From assembly GCA_030836605.1 (NCBI GenBank), contig JAUPMC010000049.1, positions 1 through 15,835 on the forward strand: a DNA stretch of 15,835 nt, written 5' to 3'. This DNA comes from Thermoplasmatota archaeon. Its GTDB lineage: Archaea > Thermoplasmatota > Thermoplasmata > UBA10834. Positions 7,233 through 14,525 of the stretch are shown one piece after another. The translations under genes and the position numbers were made by a program. The first letter of the stretch is position 1. The number at the start of each line of letters is the position of its first letter. The notes under the pieces were generated by a model. That model saw nothing but the letters and a program-made list of their open reading frames with translations, was not told the DNA's origin and did no database searches.

Positions 7233-7874
7233 TCACGGCGAGAACAGCCAGATCTCCGTGCCAGACTCGGGCAGGTCCTCCAGCGAGAAGTCCACTTCGT
7301 TCCCCACCTTGACTATCTGGTCCTTGGCGCATAGCGCCAGGAAGTCCTGGACGGGCTTGATTGACAGTGAGAGCCCCTGCGTCCTGTAGTGCATCGGCAC
7401 CGCGACCTTCGGCGCGATCCGATCCACGGTCCGCTTGGCGGCCTCAGGGCCTATCGTGAACACGTCCCCCACGGGGACGAAGAGGAAGTCGACGGGGGCG
7501 ACCCGCTCCACGGTGGCGTCGTCGAGCTCGTGACCGAGGTCCCCTAGGTGGCAGAACGACATCCCGTCCAGCTCGAACCTGAACATCACGACCTTGCCGC
7601 GCTTCGCCCCGCCGGCGTCGTCGTGGCTCACCTCGACGCCCTCGACCCTGACTCCCTGCTCGACCGTCATGACCGGCGTGGATAGCACGCGAGCGTCCTG
7701 CTTCTTGACGATCCTCGCGCAGTTGTGGTCGAAGTGGTCGTGGGACACGAGCACCAGGTCCGCCTTCGCCCTCGGAGGCGCGATGCCCAAGGACTTGCCG
7801 TCGTGGGGGTCGGTGACGACCTGCACGCTACCGGCTATCTCAAAACATGAGTGGCCATGCCATCGGATGCGCAA
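7233..7874 (-). CDS. Metallo-beta-lactamase-fold hydrolase
   Basis: A 213-residue MBL-fold protein close to the UPF0173 type of metal-dependent hydrolases. The N-terminal IRWHGHSCFEI strand, the metal motif SHDHFDHN (HxHxDH-like, with D in the second position here as SHDHFDH), the GDLGH segment and the late PMHYRT histidine supply the expected two-metal site. The start is TTG at 7872-7874, chosen because it gives MRIRWHGHSCF, the canonical family start; no ATG fits. The natural substrate is unknown. It lies 69 bp downstream of the zinc-ribbon gene on the same strand and may be cotranscribed, and it converges with aIF6 at five bases. Confidence 0.9.
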   Translation of the reverse strand: MRIRWHGHSCFEIAGSVQVVTDPHDGKSLGIAPPRAKADLVLVSHDHFDHNCARIVKKQDARVLSTPVMTVEQGVRVEGVEVSHDDAGGAKRGKVVMFRFELDGMSFCHLGDLGHELDDATVERVAPVDFLFVPVGDVFTIGPEAAKRTVDRIAPKVAVPMHYRTQGLSLSIKPVQDFLALCAKDQIVKVGNEVDFSLEDLPESGTEIWLFSP

Positions 7875-7943
7875 TAGTGAGCCCCCAGGGTCAGGTAATC
7901 AAGGACTCCGTACTTAACTCAGACGGTGCGGTCCCGCGGGTTC

Positions 7944-8591
7944 TTATCCCTTGACCTTCCGGACCGTCCTGACCTTCCTCGTGGGCTGTTCCGCTTGGAC
8001 GGGCTCCTGAGGCGCGGGCGCGGCCGGCCTTACCTTCCTCAGCGGAGGGGCGGTCGCCTCCTCGTCACGCACCTGGGGCGCCGGCTCGGGCGCAGGTGCG
8101 GGCTGCGGTGCGGGGATCGGCCCCTTCACGTTCCTGATCTTCCGGATCTTCTGGGTCTCCTCGCTGAGGTCCCTCACTTGCACGGGTGCGGGGGCGGGCG
8201 GGCGCTCGCGCGTGGGCTCGCTCACGGGCGGTTGCCTCTCCAGGCTCGGCGCTGGGCTCTCCCTGTCGATCAGGTACTCCGACGCGCGGACGACCTTGGG
8301 CTGTTCAGGCTCCTCGGGCTCGGGCTGGCGTGCTACCGCCTGGGCCTCCTCCGCCTTCTGCTGTACCGGGTTCACGAGGGTGGACTCTATCTTGTGGTTG
8401 ACCGTGCCAGGTGTGAACTTCTGCTTCTCGAGGAGAAGGTCGCGCTCGAGTTTCTCTATCTGGAGGATCCACTCGTCCTCCTCCTCGAAATCCCATCCGC
8501 AGAACTCGCAGATGTGGGCCTCCAGCGACACGCCCAGACCGCAGCTCGGGCACTCCTTCTTAGGTTCGCCGCGGTCCATTTTCTTAGCCAT
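7944..8591 (-). CDS. Zinc-ribbon protein with long proline-rich, basic tail
   Basis: A 215-residue protein I do not recognise. Residues 14-31 hold a compact zinc ribbon (C14, C17, C28, C31). Residues 35-60 look like an acidic to charged helix that could form a coiled coil. The rest is low-complexity, rich in Pro, Ala, Glu and Gln, and probably disordered. Three short basic patches break it: KIRKIRNVKG near 147-156, LRKVRPA further on, and RKVRTVRKVKG at the very C-terminus. No signal peptide or membrane helix is visible, so it is likely cytoplasmic and may bind nucleic acid, the ribosome or the membrane surface. The ATG at 8589-8591 lies about 25 nt from a clear TATA box, implying a leaderless message. 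The stop is TAA. Confidence 0.8.
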   Translation of the reverse strand: MAKKMDRGEPKKECPSCGLGVSLEAHICEFCGWDFEEEDEWILQIEKLERDLLLEKQKFTPGTVNHKIESTLVNPVQQKAEEAQAVARQPEPEEPEQPKVVRASEYLIDRESPAPSLERQPPVSEPTRERPPAPAPVQVRDLSEETQKIRKIRNVKGPIPAPQPAPAPEPAPQVRDEEATAPPLRKVRPAAPAPQEPVQAEQPTRKVRTVRKVKG

Positions 8592-8611
8592 CGCGTAGAT
8601 AATTCTAGTGT

Positions 8612-8622
8612 CATTATATAAG
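8612..8622 (-). promoter_or_regulatory. TATA box of the zinc-ribbon gene
   Basis: On the minus strand the sequence reads CTTATATAATG, one of the clearest TATA elements in the window. Its centre is about 25 nt before the ATG ending at 8591, so the transcript should start at or next to the start codon. Confidence 0.75.
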
Positions 8623-8668
8623 CACTTCTACGGCGCCGTCGGGCGCCCCGCCAGTATGTCGGACAAGC

Positions 8669-8680
8669 ATAGTAAAATAC
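8669..8680 (+). promoter_or_regulatory. Probable TATA element of the DUF373 gene
   Basis: TAGTAAAATACC-like sequence lies about 30 nt before the ATG at 8706. It faces away from the divergent zinc-ribbon promoter in a 114-bp shared intergenic region. Confidence 0.5.
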
Positions 8681-8705
8681 CTTGGCTCGTGATTACTGGA
8701 CGGAC

Positions 8706-9854
8706 ATGAAGACACTTGTGCTCTGCGTCGACAGGGACGACGACCTCGGCGTCAAAGCGGGCGTGAACGGGCCAGTCATCGGGAGGAAGGAGAACCTCGA
8801 CGCGGCGCTCGCTCTCGGCCTGGCCGATCCAGAGGATGTGGACATGAACACCATCTTCTCGGGCCTGCAGCTATATGACGACCTGACGAAGAAGGGCATC
8901 GAAGCCGAGATCGCCACTATCTCCGGCGATTCGCACGTCGGCTTCCAGTCAGACCTGATCCTGAGGGCTCAGCTAGAGAACGTCCTCGAGATCGTGAAGC
9001 CTGACGGCGCCATCCTTGTCAGTGACGGCGCAGAGGACGAATACATCTACCCTGTCATATCGTCCAGGGTGAAGATAGACTCTGTACGGAAGGTCTACGT
9101 CAAACAGAGCAAGAGCATCGAGGGAACCTACTACATGATCGTGAAGACGCTCCAGGACGAGAAGATGAGGCGCCGGTGGGTGGTCCCACTCTCCCTCCTC
9201 TTCATAATACTGGGGGCGTTCTCCTTCGCGACGAAAGTCCTGCAGTTCTACAAGAGCAACTTCGAGGAGATAGGGCTCCTGTCCCAGATGGCGTTCGGCG
9301 TGGTGGGCGTCGTCCTCGGGCTCTACCTCGTGGGCTGGGCCTACAGATGGGGAGAACTGTTCGCTCAGAGGATGACCAATACGAAGCGGTCCCTCAGGCA
9401 GGGAAGCCTGGCCATACCGTTCGCCATCATCGGCTTCGTGATCGCCGTCGTGGGGATCCTCATAGGCTACGACCTCGCGATGGCCTATAGAGCGTCGCTC
9501 CTGGAGCACGATCGGAGCCTTGCGATATCCATACTCATATTCGTGTCTGGCGCGGTCTGGTTCGTCGTCTTCGGCGTGTTCTGCTACGAGAGCGGGAAGT
9601 CGGTCACGGCCTTCCTCCAGACAGGCAAGATCCGCTGGTCGTTCATCGTGATGATGGTCTCGGTGCTCGCGACGGGCTTCATCGTCCAAGGGTCCGCGGA
9701 CGCGCTCTCGTTCTTCGTCGGGCACGGGGATTACGACATCATCATCATACTGGCCGAGATCATCACTGGCATCCTCATAGCTATATTCAGCTCGGTCCTC
9801 AACGCCTCGCTCAGGTCGGAGTCGTCCAGGAAGGGTTCGACCTCAGGGGCGTGA
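8706..9854 (+). CDS. DUF373 family integral membrane protein
   Basis: A 382-residue member of DUF373, an uncharacterised family known mainly from archaea. The start MKTLVLCVDRDDDLG is the family's usual first strand and acidic loop, so I chose ATG 8706 over an in-frame GTG further upstream at 8682. Residues 1-155 form a soluble alpha/beta domain with conserved aspartates (DRDDD, VSDGAEDE). The rest holds about six hydrophobic helices, near 158-178, 197-215, 235-258, 273-295, 313-330 and 343-365. The basic segment before the first helix suggests the soluble domain is cytoplasmic. The acidic loops suggest metal or nucleotide binding, but no activity is known. The mptE-like gene follows after 28 bp, so cotranscription is likely. 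Confidence 0.92.
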   Translation: MKTLVLCVDRDDDLGVKAGVNGPVIGRKENLDAALALGLADPEDVDMNTIFSGLQLYDDLTKKGIEAEIATISGDSHVGFQSDLILRAQLENVLEIVKPDGAILVSDGAEDEYIYPVISSRVKIDSVRKVYVKQSKSIEGTYYMIVKTLQDEKMRRRWVVPLSLLFIILGAFSFATKVLQFYKSNFEEIGLLSQMAFGVVGVVLGLYLVGWAYRWGELFAQRMTNTKRSLRQGSLAIPFAIIGFVIAVVGILIGYDLAMAYRASLLEHDRSLAISILIFVSGAVWFVVFGVFCYESGKSVTAFLQTGKIRWSFIVMMVSVLATGFIVQGSADALSFFVGHGDYDIIIILAEIITGILIAIFSSVLNASLRSESSRKGSTSGA

Positions 9855-9882
9855 GCCGCTGAGGCTCGACACATGGCTCCCG

Positions 9883-10524
9883 ATGTACAGGGAGATATGC
9901 GGGGAGTTCGGGTACGACGAGGAGGCCGACGCCAAGAGCGCGGACCTGCTCTCGTCCATCCTGGCTTCCCGAGTGGTCCCGACGCTGAGCGACCTGGAGT
10001 CGATGTGCCCGACGAGCGTGACAATATGCGGAGACGGTCCGTCCCTGAGGGCGGCGCTCGCGGAACACCCTCCCGAGGGATATGTCGTGGCTGCGGACGG
10101 CGCGACCACCGCGCTCATGGAGGTGGGCCTCGCCCCTGACGCCATAGTCACGGACATGGACGGCGCTATCGAGGACCAGTTGAGGGCGAGCGCGGGCGGC
10201 TCTTTGGTGTTCGCGCACGCGCACGGGGACAACACGCGCGCTGTCAGGGAGGTCGTGCCAAGGTTCAAAGGCCCCGTCGTGGGGACATGCCAGGGCCCTC
10301 CTACGAGCGGGTTGGTCAACCTCGGGGGGTTCACGGACGGAGACCGCGCCGCGTGTATCTTCTCCGGGCTGGGCGCACGGCGGATCGTGTTGATGGGGTT
10401 CGATTTCGACAGGCCCTCCCCGAAACCGATGAGGTCCCCGGACGTGAAGGCGCGCAAGCTCAGATGGGCCAAGAGGATACTCTCGACGCTCTCGGAGCAG
10501 GGCGTCACTATCGAGGGCCTCTGA
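9883..10524 (+). CDS. mptE: 6-hydroxymethyl-7,8-dihydropterin pyrophosphokinase, MptE type
   Basis: MptE transfers pyrophosphate from ATP to 6-hydroxymethyl-7,8-dihydropterin, a step toward tetrahydromethanopterin or folate in archaea that lack FolK. The 213-residue protein (DUF115 fold) shows the family signatures CGDGPSLR near residue 47, ADGATTALMEVGLAPDAIVTDMDG in the middle, VFAHAHGDN, and the late GFDFDRPSPKP. ATG 9883 is the only good start; matching residues such as DTWLP run a few codons upstream but without a start codon. It follows the DUF373 gene by 28 bp. Confidence 0.92.
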   Translation: MYREICGEFGYDEEADAKSADLLSSILASRVVPTLSDLESMCPTSVTICGDGPSLRAALAEHPPEGYVVAADGATTALMEVGLAPDAIVTDMDGAIEDQLRASAGGSLVFAHAHGDNTRAVREVVPRFKGPVVGTCQGPPTSGLVNLGGFTDGDRAACIFSGLGARRIVLMGFDFDRPSPKPMRSPDVKARKLRWAKRILSTLSEQGVTIEGL

Positions 10525-10598
10525 CTCCGGTCGCGGCCGCCTCGAACACGTACGACACATTTTTAGCACCGTAGGGAGTTCACGTCGCCGGGACTGGG

Positions 10599-11030
10599 AT
10601 GACTGTTGTCACCATGCAACAGGTTGAACTCGCGTTGAGGAAGACCCTCGGCAAGAAGGGCATGTCCGACGAGGACGTCAAGCGCATGGCCGAGTACGTC
10701 ATGAGTTTCTTCGGGTACACGGACGAGGTCACGGACAACCAGCTCACGCCCCAGGACCGCGACGTGTTCTACATGCTGGAGGAGGAGGGCCTCCTGACGA
10801 CCACCCAGGAGGAGGTCCTGCTCAGGAAGGGGAAGCTGTGGAGGACGCACTTCTGGATACTCAAGAAGGACCAGATACTGCGGCTCGCGACATCGGACGA
10901 GGACGGGAAGGCCAAAGACGCGGCCAAGGAGGACGTCTACGACCAGCTCTCGGACGAGGAATGGGCCAGGCACAGGCCTTCGATGTCAGGGCCGGCCGAG
11001 GACAAACCCCCCAAGGATGAAACGAATTAA
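10599..11030 (+). CDS. DUF6015-like small archaeal protein
   Basis: A 143-residue soluble protein that I match from memory to DUF6015, a family found in Thermoplasmatota and related archaea. The visible core runs from LRKTLGKKGMSDEDVKRMAE, through SFFGYTDEVTDNQLTPQDRD and FYMLEEEGLL, to LWRTHFWILKKDQI. This looks like a helix bundle plus a small winged-helix-like strand pair. The C-terminal 30 residues are charged and probably disordered. An in-frame ATG at 10614 is an alternative start. An AT-rich element near 10559-10566 may be its promoter. The stop is TAA. Function is unknown. Confidence 0.75.
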   Translation: MTVVTMQQVELALRKTLGKKGMSDEDVKRMAEYVMSFFGYTDEVTDNQLTPQDRDVFYMLEEEGLLTTTQEEVLLRKGKLWRTHFWILKKDQILRLATSDEDGKAKDAAKEDVYDQLSDEEWARHRPSMSGPAEDKPPKDETN

Positions 11031-11069
11031 TACCAGTATCCTCATGGCGTCAAAGCTGGTCGCTCTCAC

Positions 11070-12677
11070 ATGAACGGTTATCTCATAGCCCTCATAATCG
11101 TGTCCGCGTGGATCGCGGCGGTGTACTATCTACACAAGACAAAGTGGTTCGAGCGGCACGACATGAGCCTCATGGGCCCCATGGTCATGTGGAGGACCCG
11201 GAAAGGCAGGGAGTTCATAGACCGGGTGGCGTCCAGGAGGCGCGTCTGGTCGTTCTACGGGAAGATCTCGCTCTGGATATGCGCAGGCGCGATGGTCACA
11301 ATCATGCTCCTGCTGCTCTGGGAGGCGACGATCGTCCCCCAGATAGAGAAGGCGCCGTCGCCCGAGCTCATACTCGGGATACCCGGGATAAACCCCGTCA
11401 TACCACTCGGGTATGGCATACTCGGCCTCGTCGTCGCCATCGTGGTCCACGAACTGGCCCACGGCATAATGACCCGGCTCGGGGACATGAAGGTCGTCTC
11501 GCTCGGCCTGCTGTTCTTCGTGTTCCCCGTCGGCGCGTTCGTCGAGCCAGACGAGGCCGCGCTCCAGAAGGCCCCGAGGATCAAAAGGGCGAAGGTCTTC
11601 GCCGCTGGTCCGGCCAGCAACCTGATACTCGCGGTCGTGGTGCTCGGGCTCTTCTCAGGAGTCATGATGGCCTCCGTCGAGCCGGTGCACGATGGCGCGC
11701 TCGCGACCGGGGTCGTCGAGGGGTCTCCAGCGTATCACGCCAACATCTCGCAGACCTGTGTCATCATTTCCGTGGGCGGGTACTCTGTAGCGTCGCCTGA
11801 CGACATCGACTCGCTCTCGGGGTTAGACCCGGGCGAGCTTGTGTCCGTCGACTACTACTTCGCTGGTGATTTGGAGACCGCTGAGGGCGTCGCGTACGGC
11901 ATGGTCATATCGTACGCGGTCGAGGGATACGCCGCGCACGACGGAGGACTGGAGGCGGGAATGGTCCTCGCGAGCCTCAACGGCATCGTGATCAGGAACA
12001 TGGACGACCTCAGGGGCGCGATGGACATCACCTCGGCAGGCCAGGCGGTGAATGTCTCGGTCCTGAGCTACAACGAGACCTTGGACGAGTTCGTGACGGA
12101 CGAGGGGATAACCTCGCTCACGCTGTCCAACAAGTACGATTTCTACTCCGAGTACTACCCTGACGAGAACGACGAGTCCTTCCAGGGCGATGGGTACCTG
12201 GGTGCGGGTTTCCTGCCCCTCGGACTCAACCTCCGCGATGCGGACCACTACTCCGCGATGCTCGCTAACCCGTTCGAGGACGACAACACCTTGGACGAGT
12301 TCTCGAGGTCGTGGCTGACTCTGATCGCCCTGCCGTTCCTGGACCTCGCGCCTATCCAGTCTCCCGTGACCGACCTGTACGAGCCGTCCGGCAGCCTGGC
12401 GTGGATGCCTGATGGTGCCTTCTGGGTCCTGACGAACTCGCTGTATTGGATATTCTGGCTCAACCTGATGATCGGGCTGACCAACGTGCTGCCCGCGGTG
12501 CCACTCGACGGCGGTTATCTGTTCCGGGACATGTTCGACTATGTCGTCAGCAAGGTGCGGCCGGCTTACAAGTCCGACCAGAGGGAGAAGGTCGTGTCCT
12601 CGATCACGATGGCGTTCGCCCTGGCCGTCCTCTTCCTGATACTCTGGCAGCTCGTCGGCCCGACGATCATGAACTGA
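11070..12677 (+). CDS. M50 site-2-type intramembrane metalloprotease with PDZ-like region
   Basis: A 535-residue polytopic protease that would cut membrane-embedded substrates, typically to release regulators or clear signal peptides. The zinc site is HELAH, residues 127-131, inside a membrane helix. The third ligand is D480 in the NVLPAVPLDGG segment near the C-terminus. Hydrophobic helices flank both, with one at the N-terminus (residues 4-21) and one at the C-terminus. A large insert between about 205 and 440 has two PDZ-like units, GVVEGSPAYHANIS and HDGGLEAGMVLASLNGIVI, and should lie outside the membrane. This is the layout of archaeal S2P-like proteases, with a longer insert than many. 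It follows the DUF6015-like gene by 39 bp. Confidence 0.93.
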   Translation: MNGYLIALIIVSAWIAAVYYLHKTKWFERHDMSLMGPMVMWRTRKGREFIDRVASRRRVWSFYGKISLWICAGAMVTIMLLLLWEATIVPQIEKAPSPELILGIPGINPVIPLGYGILGLVVAIVVHELAHGIMTRLGDMKVVSLGLLFFVFPVGAFVEPDEAALQKAPRIKRAKVFAAGPASNLILAVVVLGLFSGVMMASVEPVHDGALATGVVEGSPAYHANISQTCVIISVGGYSVASPDDIDSLSGLDPGELVSVDYYFAGDLETAEGVAYGMVISYAVEGYAAHDGGLEAGMVLASLNGIVIRNMDDLRGAMDITSAGQAVNVSVLSYNETLDEFVTDEGITSLTLSNKYDFYSEYYPDENDESFQGDGYLGAGFLPLGLNLRDADHYSAMLANPFEDDNTLDEFSRSWLTLIALPFLDLAPIQSPVTDLYEPSGSLAWMPDGAFWVLTNSLYWIFWLNLMIGLTNVLPAVPLDGGYLFRDMFDYVVSKVRPAYKSDQREKVVSSITMAFALAVLFLILWQLVGPTIMN

Positions 12678-12685
12678 CGATACTG

Positions 12686-12693
12686 TTTTATTA
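12686..12693 (+). promoter_or_regulatory. TATA box of the winged-helix-like gene
   Basis: TTTTATTA lies about 30 nt before ATG 12720. A short inverted repeat, TACC at 12704-12707 and GGTA at 12714-12717, sits just before the start and could be an operator or chance. Confidence 0.6.
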
Positions 12694-12719
12694 CCGAATC
12701 TGTTACCAAGTCCGGTAGC

Positions 12720-13295
12720 ATGTTCTCGCCTGAGAAGGACCTGAGGGACCTCGTCATCGAGGTGCTCAAGAAGGACCCCGCGTCCATCAGCGGCCTGTCC
12801 AGGGAGCTGGCCGGCAGGGGCGTCAAGATGCACCGCCTGGAGCTCACGGGGTACCTCAAGGCGCTCGCGGACCTCGACATACTCAAGGAGAAGGAGATCA
12901 AGCCCTCGAAGGTGTTCTCCGTCTCGGGGACCAGGGACCGGAGCCTCTACGAGATGGTCGGCGACCGCGTCAACGCGATGCCCGGCACCTCCACCGAGCG
13001 GGCGACGATCGCCGCGTACTGCCTCCAGAGGCTCTTCAAGAGAGCGGTCTTCGACATGGAGGTAAGGAGGTGCGGCGTCGACGGCATCGCCGAGGGGAGG
13101 AAGGCGACGCCGGAGGAGAGGGCGGAGGCGAAGTCTATCCTGACGAGGATGGGGTACAAGGTCCCGAACAGCGACATCCCCACGGTCGTCGAGTCGGAGT
13201 TGGAGCCCCTGTTCGTGAGGGTCCTCGCGGACATAGTGGTCGACAGGTTCGGTCTCCGCTCCCACGCGAAGGAGACCGTCCAGATGAAGCTGTGA
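12720..13295 (+). CDS. Uncharacterised protein with N-terminal winged-helix-like domain
   Basis: A 191-residue soluble protein that I do not recognise. Residues 1-70 resemble a winged helix-turn-helix: the helix LRDLVIEVLKK, then SISGLSRELAGRGVKMHRLELTGY as the turn and recognition helix, then LADLDILKEKEIKPSKVFSV as the wing. The remainder is mainly helical, with two cysteines (C-terminal half, one in AAYCLQRLF and one in RRCGVDG), a GIAEGRKATPEER loop and a C-terminal helical pair. DNA binding is an inference from the N-terminus. The gene has its own TATA box, so it is probably transcribed apart from the protease gene, and it is 40 bp ahead of the marker-2-like gene. Confidence 0.75.
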   Translation: MFSPEKDLRDLVIEVLKKDPASISGLSRELAGRGVKMHRLELTGYLKALADLDILKEKEIKPSKVFSVSGTRDRSLYEMVGDRVNAMPGTSTERATIAAYCLQRLFKRAVFDMEVRRCGVDGIAEGRKATPEERAEAKSILTRMGYKVPNSDIPTVVESELEPLFVRVLADIVVDRFGLRSHAKETVQMKL

Positions 13296-13303
13296 GACAC
13301 GCA

Positions 13304-13312
13304 TTTTATTTA
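13304..13312 (+). promoter_or_regulatory. TATA box of the marker-2-like gene
   Basis: TTTTATTTA is centred 28 nt before the GTG at 13336. This supports the GTG as a leaderless start, as no ribosome-binding site is visible. Confidence 0.65.
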
Positions 13313-13335
13313 CATGCTGGGGCGTTAGCCTGTCC

Positions 13336-14307
13336 GTGGAGCTGGCAGAGATCGTGAGAGCCGTGAGGTCGTACCGGGGCGTCGCCCGGAAGGCTCCTAT
13401 CGAGTCGGTCGCGCGCGGTCTGATCCCTGGTCGGTCGGGGAGCCTGCTCGCCGCTCTCGGCGAGGACTCCGCCGCCATCAAGCACGGGAGCGAAGTGCTC
13501 CTCCTCGCGGCGGACGGTATCATACAGGACCTCGTCGACAAGGACCCGAGGTGGGCTGGATACTGCTCCGTGCTCGTCAACGCGAACGACATCGCGGCGA
13601 TGGGAGGGCTGCCCGTCGCGGCCGTCAACGTACTGTCTTGCGGGGATGCTAGGGTCAGGTCGAGCCTGGTCAAGGGTATGAGGGAGGCCTGCGACAAGTT
13701 CGGCGTGCCGATGGTCGGAGGGCACCTGCATCCAGACACGCCCTACGCGGCGGTCGATGTGGCGATGCTCGGCAGGACCACTCAATCCCGATTAGTCCTC
13801 AGCAGTGGCGCCAGGGCCGGCGACAGCGTGGTGTTCGCGATGGACATCGACGGGAGATTCACTCCCGGAATCCCCTATTCGTGGGACACGACCAGCCGCA
13901 AGAGCCCCGAGGACGTGCAAGCCAGACTGGAGACGATGCACGAGGTCGCCCCGATGCTGAGCGCGGGGAAGGACATCAGCAACCCCGGCGCCCTCGGCAC
14001 CCTGGGCATGCTCCTCGAGGCGAGCTCCAAAGGGGCTCAGGTCGATGTGGACAGGATCCCGCGGCCAGCGCGCGAGGACCTTCTCCAATGGCTCCTGGCG
14101 TACCAGGGTTGCGGCTTCGTCGTCACGTGCGACCCGAAGAAGGCTGACAAGCTGTGCTCCAGGTTCGAGTCAGCCGGTCTCACGGCTGGTGTCTGCGGCC
14201 GAGTCGAGCCTGGCAGACGGCTGAGGTTGCGCCTGGGTGGCGATGAGGAGACGTTGTTCGACTTCTCGAAGGACCGGTTCGGTTGTTCAGGTGCGCAAAA
14301 GATATGA
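13336..14307 (+). CDS. AIR-synthase-fold protein related to methanogenesis marker protein 2
   Basis: A 323-residue member of the PurM/SelD/HypE/ThiL superfamily, whose members use ATP to activate amides, selenide or phosphates. The glycine-acid motif GEDSAAI, the metal loop AADGII, WAGYCSVLVNANDIAAMGG, PMVGGHLHPDT, the DIDGRFTPGIPYSWDTT segment and the C-terminal QGCGFVVTCDP stretch follow the order known for methanogenesis marker protein 2. That protein is present in essentially all methanogens, and similar AIR-synthase-related proteins occur elsewhere. The product is not known. The GTG start gives the family's usual N-terminus and fits the TATA box. No other methanogenesis genes are in the window, so methanogeny is not shown. 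Superfamily secure; the marker-2 assignment is likely. Confidence 0.85.
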   Translation: MELAEIVRAVRSYRGVARKAPIESVARGLIPGRSGSLLAALGEDSAAIKHGSEVLLLAADGIIQDLVDKDPRWAGYCSVLVNANDIAAMGGLPVAAVNVLSCGDARVRSSLVKGMREACDKFGVPMVGGHLHPDTPYAAVDVAMLGRTTQSRLVLSSGARAGDSVVFAMDIDGRFTPGIPYSWDTTSRKSPEDVQARLETMHEVAPMLSAGKDISNPGALGTLGMLLEASSKGAQVDVDRIPRPAREDLLQWLLAYQGCGFVVTCDPKKADKLCSRFESAGLTAGVCGRVEPGRRLRLRLGGDEETLFDFSKDRFGCSGAQKI

Positions 14308-14525
14308 ACTGGCACCAGCTTCATGTGTTAACTAGAGAGCGAGAAACACGGCAAAACAGCGGTTAGCAGCCAATCCGAGAGGGCGCCTAAACGCTCGGGT
14401 AGGTTAAGCTAGTAAAAGGGTGCTGTCACGCTGCGGCATCCACCGTGCTCGACTCTCTCTTTCATCTCGCTGGCAATCAGTGGATATCAGAATGCGGCGG
14501 GACGCGCGTGATGGATGGAATAGAA
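14308..14525. other. Non-coding spacer with no recognised gene
   Basis: Lies between the marker-2-like gene and the 3' end of the SRP RNA. I see no credible protein gene, tRNA or box C/D element. A weak hairpin (CCGAG at 14375-14379, CTCGG at 14394-14398) could help end transcription. Composition is less GC-biased than the genes. Confidence 0.5.

Noticed and set aside
8682..8705. GTG start 24 bases upstream for the DUF373 gene
   Set aside because: The family begins at the MKTLVLCVDRDDD strand, and the upstream codons overlap the likely promoter and transcript start.
11823..13739. Minus-strand open frame of 638 codons
   Set aside because: It spans three well-supported plus-strand genes and two of their promoters, and its translation is low-quality Arg/His/Val/Leu-rich sequence.
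14308..14525. A possible tRNA, RNase P RNA or box C/D RNA in the spacer
   Set aside because: I found no T-loop, acceptor stem or paired C and D boxes; a GTGATGGA near 14508 resembles a C box but has no partner.
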